Assembly (NCBI GenBank): GCA_017467905.1
Contig: JAFUKD010000001.1
Span: forward strand, 1 to 64,000
Length of the DNA: 64,000 bases
From: Phascolarctobacterium sp.
GTDB lineage: Bacteria; Bacillota; Negativicutes; Acidaminococcales; Acidaminococcaceae
Direction: 5' to 3'
Every line of letters starts with the position of its first letter. The stretch's first letter is position 1. The translations under genes and the position numbers were made by a program. This document shows, piece by piece, positions 8,019 to 16,724 of the stretch. Below the pieces are notes generated by a model, which had not been told where the DNA came from, made no database searches, and saw nothing but the letters and a program-made list of their open reading frames with translations.

Positions 8019-9257
8019 TTATTCAACTATCTTTCTAGCCTCAAGGTAGTAACGCTTTTCTTCTGCTTCGCCCATGGAAAAGGTTTTTCTGGGCATTACG
8101 CCGTTGTTAACTATATTTTCAAAAAAGGCGTTTTTGGTTACGTTGGGCATCAGGAAGCCAATCGCCTTTTCTTTTTGGGAAAGTTGTTCTAAAGTTTCGT
8201 CACCGTGGATGTAGTCAATATCGCCTACGTTAGCTTGCAGGTATTTGTCCAAAGCAATTTGGATTACTTCCAAAGGCAGCTCTCCATTTTCGTCATTGAT
8301 TTTCAGCTCGCCAGCTTCACCGTTAGCAAACCATTTGATGGCAGTTCCCTTACCGCCAATTTCTGCTTGCAGGTAGTCAAGCAAGCCTTGCACGTCCACA
8401 TCAGTCAACAAGCGGTGGATGGGTTCAAATACTTGTGCTTCGTCGTAGATGTTTTCCAATTCTACAAGAGCGAAGCGTGCAGGATGGTTAGCAACTTTTT
8501 CAGCTCCCCACTTTGCTTTCAGCTCCTCGTAGCAGGCTTTGGCAGTTGCCAAGGAATGGTTACCGTCCCCTACTGCGTAGGTCATAGGTACTTTGCCGGT
8601 ACCTTCGTATTTTTTCAGCACGTCTTGTTCATAAGCAGCGATTGCTTCGTTAATGGCATCAACCTCTGCGCCATGGAGCAAGTAGCCTGTAATATGACCA
8701 CCGCCTTCCATCAGGTCAAAGTCGTATAATTTTTGCAGCTCTGCTTTTTTCGCAGTAAGGGGTTCAATGATACGCTCCTTTTCGTCATCGCACAAAAGTA
8801 AAACGTGGGGCAGCTCCAGGCTGGCATTACGTCTAATTTCTACGCGGGGCGGGATGCGCTCCAAAACAGTCTGTTCCGTCGCGCGAATTGCAGATTTAGA
8901 ATCCGCATTGTAATCGTACTGCTCCAAATCAATTACGCCAACAATGCCTTTACGCACCACTCCATTTTTCAGAGTGCGTTCCACATAAACGTAAGCATCC
9001 TTATATTCAGCAAAGATTTCTTCATTTAAATACTTTACCATATTTTCGTTGATGCTTTTAATGCGCTCCGCTCTATCTACATTCAGCTCCGCTTCCGGAA
9101 ACACTAAATTTAATGTAGAAAGTTCTTCGCCAACGTTTTCTCGAACACGTTGCCAATATTCCGGCTGGGAAGTGAATTGGTCGCAGGCGATTACTGCCCA
9201 TTTAGTAAAGTCAGCATTTTTAGGTAACAATATATTTGCAGGTGCAAAGGTTTTCAT
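8019..9257 (-). CDS. DUF1015 family protein
   Basis: 412 aa protein that I recognise as DUF1015 (COG4198), a conserved bacterial family of uncertain function. It starts with the typical MKTFAPANILLPK; GGAGG lies 8 nt before ATG 9257, so I reject the longer frame reaching to 9356. Motifs seen include WAVIACDQFTSQPEYW (N-terminus) and VGDGNHSLATAK (about residues 235-246), where many relatives have a GHHR-type motif reminiscent of the ParB/SerK/sulfiredoxin fold. It stands alone between two terminators. Family genes are often near serine biosynthesis genes, but not here. No function is asserted. Confidence 0.85.
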   Translation of the reverse strand: MKTFAPANILLPKNADFTKWAVIACDQFTSQPEYWQRVRENVGEELSTLNLVFPEAELNVDRAERIKSINENMVKYLNEEIFAEYKDAYVYVERTLKNGVVRKGIVGVIDLEQYDYNADSKSAIRATEQTVLERIPPRVEIRRNASLELPHVLLLCDDEKERIIEPLTAKKAELQKLYDFDLMEGGGHITGYLLHGAEVDAINEAIAAYEQDVLKKYEGTGKVPMTYAVGDGNHSLATAKACYEELKAKWGAEKVANHPARFALVELENIYDEAQVFEPIHRLLTDVDVQGLLDYLQAEIGGKGTAIKWFANGEAGELKINDENGELPLEVIQIALDKYLQANVGDIDYIHGDETLEQLSQKEKAIGFLMPNVTKNAFFENIVNNGVMPRKTFSMGEAEEKRYYLEARKIVE

Positions 9258-9385
9258 AATCATATCCTCCGGTAAAATTAATATCTGTTTCTTAAATTTA
9301 TCTGCTAATGAGTTATACATTACTAGTATTTTACCACGCTTGTACTTCTTTCTCAATGCAACTACAAAGTATACAACCTTAAACG

Positions 9386-9417
9386 AAAAACTGCACCCAC
9401 AAAGCTGTGAGTGCAGT
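9386..9417 (-). terminator. terminator after the cobalamin adenosyltransferase gene
   Basis: Minus-strand stem ACTGCAC.CAC.../GTG.GTGCAGT followed by TTTTTCG, directly downstream of the stop at 9426. Confidence 0.85.
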
Positions 9418-9425
9418 CATATTTC

Positions 9426-9938
9426 TTATTCTACTTCTGTTTCAACCCTTGCGAGGATGAAGCACAAATCGGACAAACGATTCAAGCAGATAAGAACTTG
9501 GGGGTTAACTTCTTCGGTTTCTGCCAAGCGAAGCAGGCAACGTTCTGCACGGCGGGTAGTGGTGCGCGCAATGTCAAGAGCTGCTGCGCCAACAGTATCG
9601 CCGGGGATGATGAAGTGTCCCAAAGGTTCAAGCATAGCATCGAATTTATCAATGGTAGCTTCAAATAGCTTAACGTGGTCCTCTTTGATGTAAGGTTCGG
9701 GCAAATTCAAGCTAGCAATATCAGCCATTACGGACATCAACAGCTTTTGGATGTTTAAGATGGTTTCCTTTACGTCTTCGCGTTTTACGTTGGCGCGTGC
9801 CATACCCAAAGCGGAAGTGATTTCATCTACAGTGCCATAAGCTTCAACGCGCAGGCTTTGTTTGGGAACACGTTGACCAGTGTAAAGACCGGTAGTACCT
9901 TTATCCCCTGTTCTTGTATATACGGCTGCTTTCTTCAT
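9426..9938 (-). CDS. PduO-type ATP:cob(I)alamin adenosyltransferase
   Basis: 170 aa. The N-terminal YTRTGDKGTTGLYTG is the ATP-binding signature of PduO/MMAB adenosyltransferases, and RVEAYGTVDEITSALG and RTTTRRAERCL (which holds the conserved Arg/Glu of the trimer active site) follow. It transfers adenosyl from ATP to cob(I)alamin, making coenzyme B12 for enzymes such as methylmalonyl-CoA mutase, as in propionate-forming Negativicutes (inference). ATG 9938 is chosen because AAAGGAGGG lies just before it and falls inside the longer reading frame. It probably forms an operon with ndk upstream. Confidence 0.9.
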   Translation of the reverse strand: MKKAAVYTRTGDKGTTGLYTGQRVPKQSLRVEAYGTVDEITSALGMARANVKREDVKETILNIQKLLMSVMADIASLNLPEPYIKEDHVKLFEATIDKFDAMLEPLGHFIIPGDTVGAAALDIARTTTRRAERCLLRLAETEEVNPQVLICLNRLSDLCFILARVETEVE

Positions 9939-9978
9939 TTTGCACCCTCCTTTCATTATTTAAGAAGCGTATTTAGAA

Positions 9979-10392
9979 TTAGTAAATTTCTTCAGGAGCG
10001 AAGAAGTTGTTGATTTCGCGTTCTGCTGCTTCCGGAGAATCGGAGCCGTGAACGATGTTTTCGCCGATGGACAGAGCATAGTCGCCACGGATGGAGCCGG
10101 GAACTGCTTCCAAGGGATTGGTAGCGCCGTTCAATTGACGAACAGCTTTGATAGCGTTTTCGCCACGGATAACTGCGCAAATCATCGGGCCGCCGGTGAT
10201 GAAGTCAACCAATTCACCGAAGAAGGGTTTGCCTTCATGTTCAGCATAGTGGAATTTAGCTTGAGCTTCGGTAACTTTAACAAGTTTCAAAGCAGCAACG
10301 GTCAAGCCTTTGTGTTCATAACGAGCGATAATGTCGCCAATCAAATTTTTTGCAACGCCGTCGGGTTTAACGAGTACGAGGGTTTGTTCCAT
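9979..10392 (-). CDS. ndk: nucleoside diphosphate kinase
   Basis: 137 aa, full length. [15 protein letters not shown] at the N-terminus and [17 protein letters not shown] at the C-terminus are diagnostic; His115 in VHGSD is the phosphorylated catalytic residue. It exchanges the gamma-phosphate between NTPs and NDPs in the cytoplasm. It is upstream of the cobalamin adenosyltransferase gene (40 bp gap). A short hairpin (10430-10453) separates it from the M42 peptidase gene. Confidence 0.97.
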   Translation of the reverse strand: MEQTLVLVKPDGVAKNLIGDIIARYEHKGLTVAALKLVKVTEAQAKFHYAEHEGKPFFGELVDFITGGPMICAVIRGENAIKAVRQLNGATNPLEAVPGSIRGDYALSIGENIVHGSDSPEAAEREINNFFAPEEIY

Positions 10393-10429
10393 TGTAAATC
10401 TCTCCTTAATATTTAAATATAAAATTTAT

Positions 10430-10453
10430 ACTAAATCGTGAAACGATTTTAGT
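10430..10453. repeat. short hairpin between M42 peptidase and ndk genes
   Basis: ACTAAATCG and CGATTTTAGT form a 9-10 bp stem with a 5 nt loop in the 63 bp gap. On the minus strand it is followed by TATAAATTTT rather than a clean T-run, so termination of the htpX-M42 transcript is possible but uncertain. Confidence 0.4.
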
Positions 10454-10455
10454 CC

Positions 10456-11532
10456 TTACGCCTTGAGCAGCTCTTGGTATTTTGCTGCATCAAGCTTTTG
10501 TACCATGGCAGTGATTAGTTTTACTGCGCCAAGGTAGTCGTCCATGTGAATCACGCTTTGGTGACTGTGGATGTAACGGGTGGGTACGCTAAAGGTTAAG
10601 GTCAGCACGCCTGCACCGCTCATATGAATCTTGCCACCGTCAGTGCCGCCACCTTCGGAAATACTAATTTGAGTGGGGATTCCAAGCTCCTTAGCAGTTT
10701 CAAAAGCAAAGTCGCGGAGTGCAGTGTTAGGAATCATGCTGGCATCAAAGATGGTGATGGCAATGCCCTTGCCAATTTTTGCAGGAGCAATATCGTCGCT
10801 TACACCGGGAGTACCGCCTGCAACGCAGGTATCCAGTACGAAAGCAATGTCCGGGTTGAGCATGGTAGCACTGGTCTGCGCGCCACGCAAGCCAACTTCT
10901 TCCTGAACGGTTGCAACGCCGTAAACAGTGTTGGGGCTGCCTTCCTTGTGTACGTTTTCCATAACGTCTGCCATTACGGCGCAGCCAATGCGATTATCCC
11001 AAGCCTTGCCAAGCAGGGTTTTGCCTTCGCCCATTACAGCCATTTCTGCATACGGGGTTACGGGGCAACCTTCAAAGACACCCATTTCGCGAGCCATCTC
11101 TTCGCTTTCAGCGCCAATGTCCACGTACATTTCTTTCTTGGGCATCATCTTGGTGCGTTCTTCCGGAGAAAGGATATGGGGCGGCTTGCTGCCAATCACG
11201 CCTACCAAATCGCCCTTCTTACCATGAACGGTAACACGTTGGCTGAGCATTACCTGCTCCCACCAGCCACCAAGACAGGTAAATTTCAAGAAGCCTTCCT
11301 TAGTAATGTGCTTCACCATAAAACCAATTTCGTCCATGTGGCTGGCAAGCATTACCTTCGGAGCGCCTTCCTCTTGCGCAGCTTTAGTAAAAACTACGCT
11401 GCCCAATTTATCATAGCTAACCTCTGCCATACCTTCCAAGCGTTCCAGCATCAGGTCTTTCATTCTGCCTTCAAAGCCGGAAACACCACAGGTTTCAGAG
11501 TAGCGTTTAAGCCAAGCTAATTTTTCCTTCAT
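10456..11532 (-). CDS. M42 family metallopeptidase (glutamyl/leucyl aminopeptidase type)
   Basis: 358 aa. Metal ligands of the M42 family are visible: ASHMDEIGF (His65 region), GKAWDNRIG (bridging Asp), QEEVGLRGA (catalytic and ligand Glu), LDTCVAGG (Asp) and SVPTRYIHS (His near the C-terminus). These cytosolic co-catalytic zinc/cobalt aminopeptidases form large tetrahedral dodecamers and trim peptides. The gene starts 2 bp after the htpX stop, so the pair is probably co-transcribed and coupled in protein turnover. Substrate preference is not predictable from sequence. Confidence 0.92.
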   Translation of the reverse strand: MKEKLAWLKRYSETCGVSGFEGRMKDLMLERLEGMAEVSYDKLGSVVFTKAAQEEGAPKVMLASHMDEIGFMVKHITKEGFLKFTCLGGWWEQVMLSQRVTVHGKKGDLVGVIGSKPPHILSPEERTKMMPKKEMYVDIGAESEEMAREMGVFEGCPVTPYAEMAVMGEGKTLLGKAWDNRIGCAVMADVMENVHKEGSPNTVYGVATVQEEVGLRGAQTSATMLNPDIAFVLDTCVAGGTPGVSDDIAPAKIGKGIAITIFDASMIPNTALRDFAFETAKELGIPTQISISEGGGTDGGKIHMSGAGVLTLTFSVPTRYIHSHQSVIHMDDYLGAVKLITAMVQKLDAAKYQELLKA

Positions 11533-11534
11533 TA

Positions 11535-12389
11535 TTATTTACCTCTTCTGTTTTTACGCATTTCTTCTGCTTGTTGACGCAACAGTTTTACACGTTCCGC
11601 AGTAGTGGGGTGAGTGCTGAATAATTTTTTCGCTTCAGCCGCACTAAAGGGGTTGATGATGAACATATGCGCAGTTGCTTCGGTTGCGTTGGGCATTACT
11701 CTACGTTTAGCAAAGGCTTCAATTTTCAAGAGAGCATCTGCCAAAGCGTCCGGATTGCCACAGATTTCGCCGCCAGATTTATCCGCCATGTATTCGCGGC
11801 TACGGCTTACACCCATTTGGATAAGCATTGCTGCCAAGGGAGCAAGAATCATAACCAAAATGGTTGCCACAGGGTTGCGAGCTTCGCCGTCCTCATCACG
11901 AGCACCGCCCAGGAACATACCCCATTGAGCAATTGTGCTGATGGCACCTGCCATGGTAGCAGCGATGGTGCTAATCAAAATGTCGCGGTTTTTAACGTGG
12001 CTCAGTTCGTGAGCCAGTACACCTTCAAGTTCTTCTTCAGTAAGCATATCTGCAAGAGCAGTGTTCACTGCTACAGCAGCGTGTTCCGGGTTACGGCCGG
12101 TTGCGAAGGCATTGGGAACAGGGCTATCAATGATATAAACCTTGGGCATGGGCAACTTAGCCTTATTTGCAAGGCGTTCTACCATGCTGTAAAGCTTGGG
12201 TGCGCTACGCTTATCAACTTGTTTTGCTCTGTATTGAGCCAAAACCATTTTATCACTGTTCCAATACGCAAAGAAGTTCATTGCGATAGAAAACATTAAC
12301 ATTACTTGCATGCCTTTCAGGCCGCCAAAGAAGTCACCAATCAACATTAACAGACCGGTCATGAGACCCATCAATAAAGCTGTTTTCAT
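11535..12389 (-). CDS. htpX: membrane-bound zinc protease HtpX
   Basis: 284 aa M48 peptidase. The two N-terminal hydrophobic segments (about 4-20 and 27-42), zinc site HELSH (127-131), SRSREYMADKSGGEI (third ligand Glu) and the C-terminal THPTTAERVKLLR are all as in HtpX. It degrades misfolded membrane proteins with FtsH under envelope stress; the active site faces the cytoplasm. It has its own upstream gap of 76 bp after the SRPBCC gene and is followed by the M42 peptidase gene. Confidence 0.95.
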   Translation of the reverse strand: MKTALLMGLMTGLLMLIGDFFGGLKGMQVMLMFSIAMNFFAYWNSDKMVLAQYRAKQVDKRSAPKLYSMVERLANKAKLPMPKVYIIDSPVPNAFATGRNPEHAAVAVNTALADMLTEEELEGVLAHELSHVKNRDILISTIAATMAGAISTIAQWGMFLGGARDEDGEARNPVATILVMILAPLAAMLIQMGVSRSREYMADKSGGEICGNPDALADALLKIEAFAKRRVMPNATEATAHMFIINPFSAAEAKKLFSTHPTTAERVKLLRQQAEEMRKNRRGK

Positions 12390-12465
12390 TAGGAAAAATC
12401 CTCCTCAACAAATACATTACTATTCAGGGCAAACTGCCCTTCATATAATTATAACAATTCGTCTA

Positions 12466-12900
12466 TTATTTTTCAATTTGCTCTTTAATAGAGTTCAACA
12501 TATTTTCACTATTTTCCCTAACTTTTTTCTTGAGTATGGGGTTGAGCAAGCCTGCAATCATGGGAATACCAAACTCAAAGTCAACGGCAAGAGTTACCTC
12601 GCAGCCTTCTGCCGCTTCTACAATTGTCCAGGCGCCTTCCATCTTTTTCAAATCGCCTTCCGTTTGGGCGTAGGTAATTTTAAGCTCTTCCGGGTAGAAG
12701 GTATCCCGCTCCGTCCACACAATCTTGCGACCATCCACATTGGAAACCCAATGGGAAACGGTGTAGTCCTCTCCGCGCTCCAAGATTTCCACGCTTACCA
12801 GGTCCTTCATAAAATTAGGATAGGCAGCCATGTCCTTGATAATATCGTAAATTTTCTTGCCATCACCCTTGATGGTAATCTTGCTTTCTACATAGGGCAT
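12466..12900 (-). CDS. SRPBCC (START-like, polyketide cyclase/Coq10-type) family protein
   Basis: 144 aa. Alternating strands with MAAYPNFMKDLVSVEILERG near the N-terminus and a C-terminal helix (PILKKKVRENSENMLNSIKEQ) match the SRPBCC helix-grip fold that encloses a hydrophobic ligand pocket. No catalytic residues can be assigned; relatives are cyclases, lipid-binding Coq10-like proteins or proteins of unknown role. It lies 11 bp after the class III aminotransferase gene in the same direction. Fold assignment is good; function unknown. Confidence 0.78.
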   Translation of the reverse strand: MPYVESKITIKGDGKKIYDIIKDMAAYPNFMKDLVSVEILERGEDYTVSHWVSNVDGRKIVWTERDTFYPEELKITYAQTEGDLKKMEGAWTIVEAAEGCEVTLAVDFEFGIPMIAGLLNPILKKKVRENSENMLNSIKEQIEK

Positions 12901-12911
12901 TGCTTTTCTCC

Positions 12912-14153
12912 TTACAAATCTTCGATTACAGAAGCAGTGAGCTGTACAGCACTGCGGAAGTTTTCCAAAACGTAGTCCACTACTTCTTTGGGCATAATCA
13001 GCGGCGGTTCAATGCGGATAACCTTGGGATTGTTCAAGGTGTAAGCTACGATGATGGATTTGTCAATCATCAGGCTCATGAGCATACCGCCTGCTCCCTC
13101 TTTAGTCAGCTCCACGCCAATCATCATACCCTTGCCGCGCACTTCGGCAACAACTTCCGGGAACTCTTTTTGAATCTGCTCCAAGCCGGCTTTGAAATAG
13201 GCGCCAGTTTCCGCACTGCGGTTAAGCAAATCTTCCTCTTGAATTACTTTTAGAGCAGCAACACCTGCGGCGCAAGCCATCTGGTTGCCACCGAAGGTAG
13301 AGGTGTGCAGGAAGGGAGCTTCAATCAAGCCTTGCCAAGCAGCGGGAGTACCGATGATTGCACCCAAGGGCATTACCCCGCCCCCAAGAGCCTTGGCACA
13401 AGCCATCAGGTCAGGCTTCACGTCGTCGTGTTCCACACCAAACCAAGTTCCGGTGCGACCAATACCAGTCTGCACCTCATCTGCAATGAGGAGTGCACCC
13501 TTCGCTTCGCAAATTGCCTTAACCTTTTGTAAATAACCGGCAGGAGGAACAATAATTCCCCCCTCACCCTGGATGGGTTCTAAGATTACGGCTGCTGTCT
13601 CTTCGTTGACAGCTTCTTCCATAGCAGAAACATCTCCATAAGGAACGTGGGTGAAGCAGTCCAGCAAAGGCTTGAAGGGTTCACGATACAAATCCCGGCC
13701 CGTTGCCGTTAGGCTACCCATAGTTTTTCCATGAAAGGCGTTCTCTGCCGCTACGAATCCGGTGCGCTTAGTTGCAAGGCGTGCCACCTTCAAGCAGCCC
13801 TCCACCGCTTCCGTACCGCTGTTCACAAAGAAGCTGTACTGCAAATCTCCGGGAGTAATTGCCGCCAAAGCTTCGGCAAGCTCGCCCATGGGACGGTTAA
13901 AGAGTACCTTTCCGCACATGGGCATGGCGTGCAGCTCTTTTTCCACTGCTTCCACAACCTTGGGATGACGATGGCCAAGGGCAAACATTCCGTACCCACC
14001 TAAGCAGTCAATAAACTCCCTGCCTTCGCTGTCGGTGATGGTCCAGCCTTGGGCGTGTCCTTCCACGCTTGCCAGTCCCATAAAACGGAACAGCTTGGCT
14101 TGAGCAGGGTTAATATATTTTTCGTATTTAGCGATAGTTTCTTCAACGTACAT
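12912..14153 (-). CDS. class III PLP-dependent aminotransferase (putrescine/4-aminobutyrate aminotransferase-like)
   Basis: 413 aa fold-type I aminotransferase. NSGTEAVEGCLKVAR (about 111-125), IADEVQTGIGRTG (Asp225) and CAKALGGGVMPLGA (PLP-lysine Lys254) are the family motifs. The sequence resembles putrescine aminotransferase (PatA/YgjG) more than acetylornithine aminotransferase, but the donor is not certain. GAGGG lies 5 nt before ATG 14153, which I prefer to ATG 14165; that one overlaps the deacetylase stop and has no clear site. It is downstream of the deacetylase gene and upstream of the SRPBCC gene. Confidence 0.87.
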   Translation of the reverse strand: MYVEETIAKYEKYINPAQAKLFRFMGLASVEGHAQGWTITDSEGREFIDCLGGYGMFALGHRHPKVVEAVEKELHAMPMCGKVLFNRPMGELAEALAAITPGDLQYSFFVNSGTEAVEGCLKVARLATKRTGFVAAENAFHGKTMGSLTATGRDLYREPFKPLLDCFTHVPYGDVSAMEEAVNEETAAVILEPIQGEGGIIVPPAGYLQKVKAICEAKGALLIADEVQTGIGRTGTWFGVEHDDVKPDLMACAKALGGGVMPLGAIIGTPAAWQGLIEAPFLHTSTFGGNQMACAAGVAALKVIQEEDLLNRSAETGAYFKAGLEQIQKEFPEVVAEVRGKGMMIGVELTKEGAGGMLMSLMIDKSIIVAYTLNNPKVIRIEPPLIMPKEVVDYVLENFRSAVQLTASVIEDL

Positions 14154-14164
14154 AGTTTCCCTCA

Positions 14165-15421
14165 TTAATATAGTACTTCAGTTACATGTACAAATTTTAC
14201 GCCAGTCTTGCGGAATTCGTCAGCGTATTTTTCCCACATCTTTACGGTTGCAGGACGAGCGTGGCAAATGGCAATGGCGCTACCATTCTTTTCTGCCATT
14301 TCAATTGCCTTGTAAACCTGCTTACGAATTTCCTCCACGTCCTTGCTATTGTCAAGGAACACGTCGTTGCGGGCAGTCTTGACACCCATTTCCCTCGCCA
14401 TATCTCTGGCAACGGATGTTGCAATGGTCTTGCTGTCAACAAAGAACAGGCCTTGCTTCTTCACTTCGCGCAGTACGGTTTCCATAACGCGCTTATCGCT
14501 GGTAGCCTTGGAGCCTTGATGATTGTTCACACCTACGATGCCGGGCAGGCTTTCGATAGCCTTTTTGGTCATTTTACGAATTTCTTTTTCCTTCATATCC
14601 GTCAAGATAGTGCGGGAGCCTTCACTCATGGCGCTACGATTGCTGGGTTCCATGGGCAGGTGCAGCATGGGCACGTTGCCTGTGGATTTGATTACCTCCA
14701 AGGCATCATTGCTGAAATCCTTGTAAGGTAAAATCGCAAAGCTCAGGGGCAAGCCAAGATCTGTCAAACGACGGACAGATTTAATATCATAACCACAGTC
14801 ATCAACAATGATGGCAAGCTTACCTGTGTACTGCGTTTCTTCCTTAGTAGCTGCCGGCGGGCTAATAACATCATTGCCCTCGCTGCTAAGGTTAGTATTA
14901 TAGAAGAAATAAATGGTATCTACAGTAAATTTCTTATTGATGCCGCCTGCCTTCGCTGCCACACCTAATTGTAATTTGTAGGATTCCCATCCTTTATATG
15001 TACTGGGTTCTCCGCTGATAACGGCAAGTCCGGCTTTGGTTGCCTTGCCCTGTACCCAGTTACCTGCATTTTCCAAGGTTGTAGAAACGGGTACGCCTAT
15101 TGCCAAGGTACGGGTGTTCACCTTAACCGCAGCTGTAGTACCTTCTACATCCACGTTCTTCACACCATGACCCTTTTCAATCAGCTGCCAGTTACCCTTT
15201 TGCAAAAGAATACTGTCTAAAATACGCTGTGCTTCAATGGATTCATCCAACAGGCTTACAATTTCCTTCTTACTTCCGTCAACGGCTTTAACTTCTGTGC
15301 TTTCCTTATCACTGCTGATGGAAGCATAGAACATTCCCGCCATAATGGTCAGCACGGCAATTATTGCCAGCAAAATCCATAGACTGGTTTTATTGGAAGC
15401 TTTTTTTCTTCTTCTTGCCAT
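14165..15421 (-). CDS. divergent polysaccharide deacetylase family protein (YibQ-like)
   Basis: 418 aa. A basic N-terminus (RRRKK) is followed by one transmembrane segment (about residues 14-33), then a variable spacer and a NodB-fold C-terminal half starting near LAIIVDDCGYDIKSV. The motif block LPLSFAILPY, MLHLPMEP, GVNNHQGSKATS and FFVDSKT is that of the divergent polysaccharide deacetylase family (COG2861). The protein is probably anchored in the inner membrane with its domain outside. Some relatives lack demonstrated deacetylase activity, so the enzymatic role is tentative. It is 23 bp after xerD. Confidence 0.87.
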   Translation of the reverse strand: MARRRKKASNKTSLWILLAIIAVLTIMAGMFYASISSDKESTEVKAVDGSKKEIVSLLDESIEAQRILDSILLQKGNWQLIEKGHGVKNVDVEGTTAAVKVNTRTLAIGVPVSTTLENAGNWVQGKATKAGLAVISGEPSTYKGWESYKLQLGVAAKAGGINKKFTVDTIYFFYNTNLSSEGNDVISPPAATKEETQYTGKLAIIVDDCGYDIKSVRRLTDLGLPLSFAILPYKDFSNDALEVIKSTGNVPMLHLPMEPSNRSAMSEGSRTILTDMKEKEIRKMTKKAIESLPGIVGVNNHQGSKATSDKRVMETVLREVKKQGLFFVDSKTIATSVARDMAREMGVKTARNDVFLDNSKDVEEIRKQVYKAIEMAEKNGSAIAICHARPATVKMWEKYADEFRKTGVKFVHVTEVLY

Positions 15422-15444
15422 TTTTACCCTTCCCTTCCTTATAA

Positions 15445-16338
15445 TCAGGCACGCGGATGCGCCTTGGCATACACCTCGCGCAAACGCTTATTGGTTAAAT
15501 GTGTATAAATCTGTGTTGTAGAAATGTCTGCGTGTCCTAAAAGCTCCTGCACCACTCTAAGGTCAGTACCATTATCCAACAGATGTGTGGCGAAAGAATG
15601 ACGCAGAACGTGAGGCGTAACTTCCTTGCTCAGCCCTGCTCTTTTGCCATAGCCTTTAATAATGGTATAAAAACGGTCACGACTCATGGGCTTTCCCAAA
15701 ACACTGACAAACAAGGTCTCCTCTTTAAAATTTTCTATCTTCAATAGCTTAGGGCGTACCTCTGCCAGATAGTGCTCCAAAAATTTAACAGCAATGCTTC
15801 CCAAAGGAATGATGCGTTCCTTCTTCCCCTTGCCTGAAGCAATAAGGTACTGCGCTGACAGGTTCACATTGCTCGTGGGCACGCTGATAAGTTCGGAGAC
15901 ACGCATCCCCGTTGCGTAAAGCACCTCTAACATGGTTCTGTCGCGATAGCCCTCCAAGGTTCCAAGGTTGGGCTCTTCCAAAAGCCTTTCAATTTCTTCC
16001 ACGCTTAAAACCTTGGGCAGGTGCAAGCCTTTCTTAGCAGCTTCCAACACTTCTGCAGGGTCAACGCTGATGTAGCGTTCCGCAGTCAAAAAGCGGTAGA
16101 AGGCTTTAATAGCCGCCAGCTTGCGGGCAAGTGTTGCCGGGCTACGCCCCTGCTCCTTTAGCTGAGCCATATAGTCTAACAGCTGCTGACGGTTTACGCC
16201 TAAAAGCTGCTCATCGTTTTGGAAACCAAAAGCCTCTTTCAATAAACGTAGGTCCCGCTGGTAGGCAAGCACTGTGTTTTGCGACAAACCTAATTCTACA
16301 GTTAAGTATTCAAGAAATAATTTAAGGTAGTTGAGCAT
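15445..16338 (-). CDS. xerD: site-specific tyrosine recombinase XerD
   Basis: 297 aa, the usual XerD length. The N-terminal SAM-like core-binding domain covers about 1-85. The catalytic pentad plus nucleophile is complete: Arg146 (TGMRVSEL), Lys170, His243 and Arg246 (HVLRHSFATHLL), His269 (GHADIS) and Tyr278 (TQIYTH). It resolves chromosome dimers at dif with a partner recombinase. I start at ATG 16338; a TTG 15 bp earlier is possible. No integrated element or att-like repeat is nearby, so this is the housekeeping enzyme, not a phage integrase. Confidence 0.93.
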   Translation of the reverse strand: MLNYLKLFLEYLTVELGLSQNTVLAYQRDLRLLKEAFGFQNDEQLLGVNRQQLLDYMAQLKEQGRSPATLARKLAAIKAFYRFLTAERYISVDPAEVLEAAKKGLHLPKVLSVEEIERLLEEPNLGTLEGYRDRTMLEVLYATGMRVSELISVPTSNVNLSAQYLIASGKGKKERIIPLGSIAVKFLEHYLAEVRPKLLKIENFKEETLFVSVLGKPMSRDRFYTIIKGYGKRAGLSKEVTPHVLRHSFATHLLDNGTDLRVVQELLGHADISTTQIYTHLTNKRLREVYAKAHPRA

Positions 16339-16395
16339 ATCTAATACTTTCAATCACGTCGAAATAGTTAGAAGCGCTGTCTAACGATTGCGTAC

Positions 16396-16429
16396 AGAAA
16401 AAAGGAAAACGGGCTAACCGTTTTCCTTT
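16396..16429 (-). terminator. terminator after hfq
   Basis: Perfect 12 bp stem AAAGGAAAACGG / CCGTTTTCCTTT with a 5 nt loop, followed on the minus strand by TTTTTTCTG. It lies immediately after the hfq stop. Confidence 0.9.
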
Positions 16430-16434
16430 TATTA

Positions 16435-16686
16435 TTAGTCCTTCTTTTCAGGTTGCATGATGGTAATGTTTGTTGCCGGAGATATCGTAGAGATTGCGTG
16501 CTTGTACACAAGCTGCTGCTTCCCTTCGTTTTCAATGATAACAGTAAAATTATCAAAGCCCCTTACCAAACCTCTAAGCTGAAAGCCGTTCATCAAATAG
16601 ATTACTACGCCTAAATTTTCTTTGCGCACATGGTTCAAGAAGCTATCTTGTAAGTTCATTGCAGGTTTATTAGTTGCGTTAAACAT
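16435..16686 (-). CDS. hfq: RNA chaperone Hfq
   Basis: 83 aa Sm-like protein. [21 protein letters not shown] is the Sm1 region and VYKHAIST the Sm2 region with the conserved KHA-type poly(U)-binding motif. It forms a hexamer that pairs small RNAs with mRNAs. Start is ATG 16686 with GGAGGGG 5 nt upstream. The C-terminal tail after Sm2 is short (about 14 residues), as in many Gram-positive Hfq proteins. It is 38 bp downstream of miaA, a conserved miaA-hfq pairing. Confidence 0.96.
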   Translation of the reverse strand: MFNATNKPAMNLQDSFLNHVRKENLGVVIYLMNGFQLRGLVRGFDNFTVIIENEGKQQLVYKHAISTISPATNITIMQPEKKD

Positions 16687-16724
16687 ATCTTCCCCTCCAA
16701 AAGTCATTGATATCTATAACCATT

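Noticed and set aside
9258-9356. 33-residue N-terminal extension of the DUF1015 protein
   Set aside because: The GGAGG site lies inside the extension and directly precedes ATG 9257, where the family usually starts.
15445-16338. XerD as a marker of a prophage or integrative island
   Set aside because: Neighbours are housekeeping genes, no att-like repeats flank it, and length and catalytic residues are those of chromosomal XerD.
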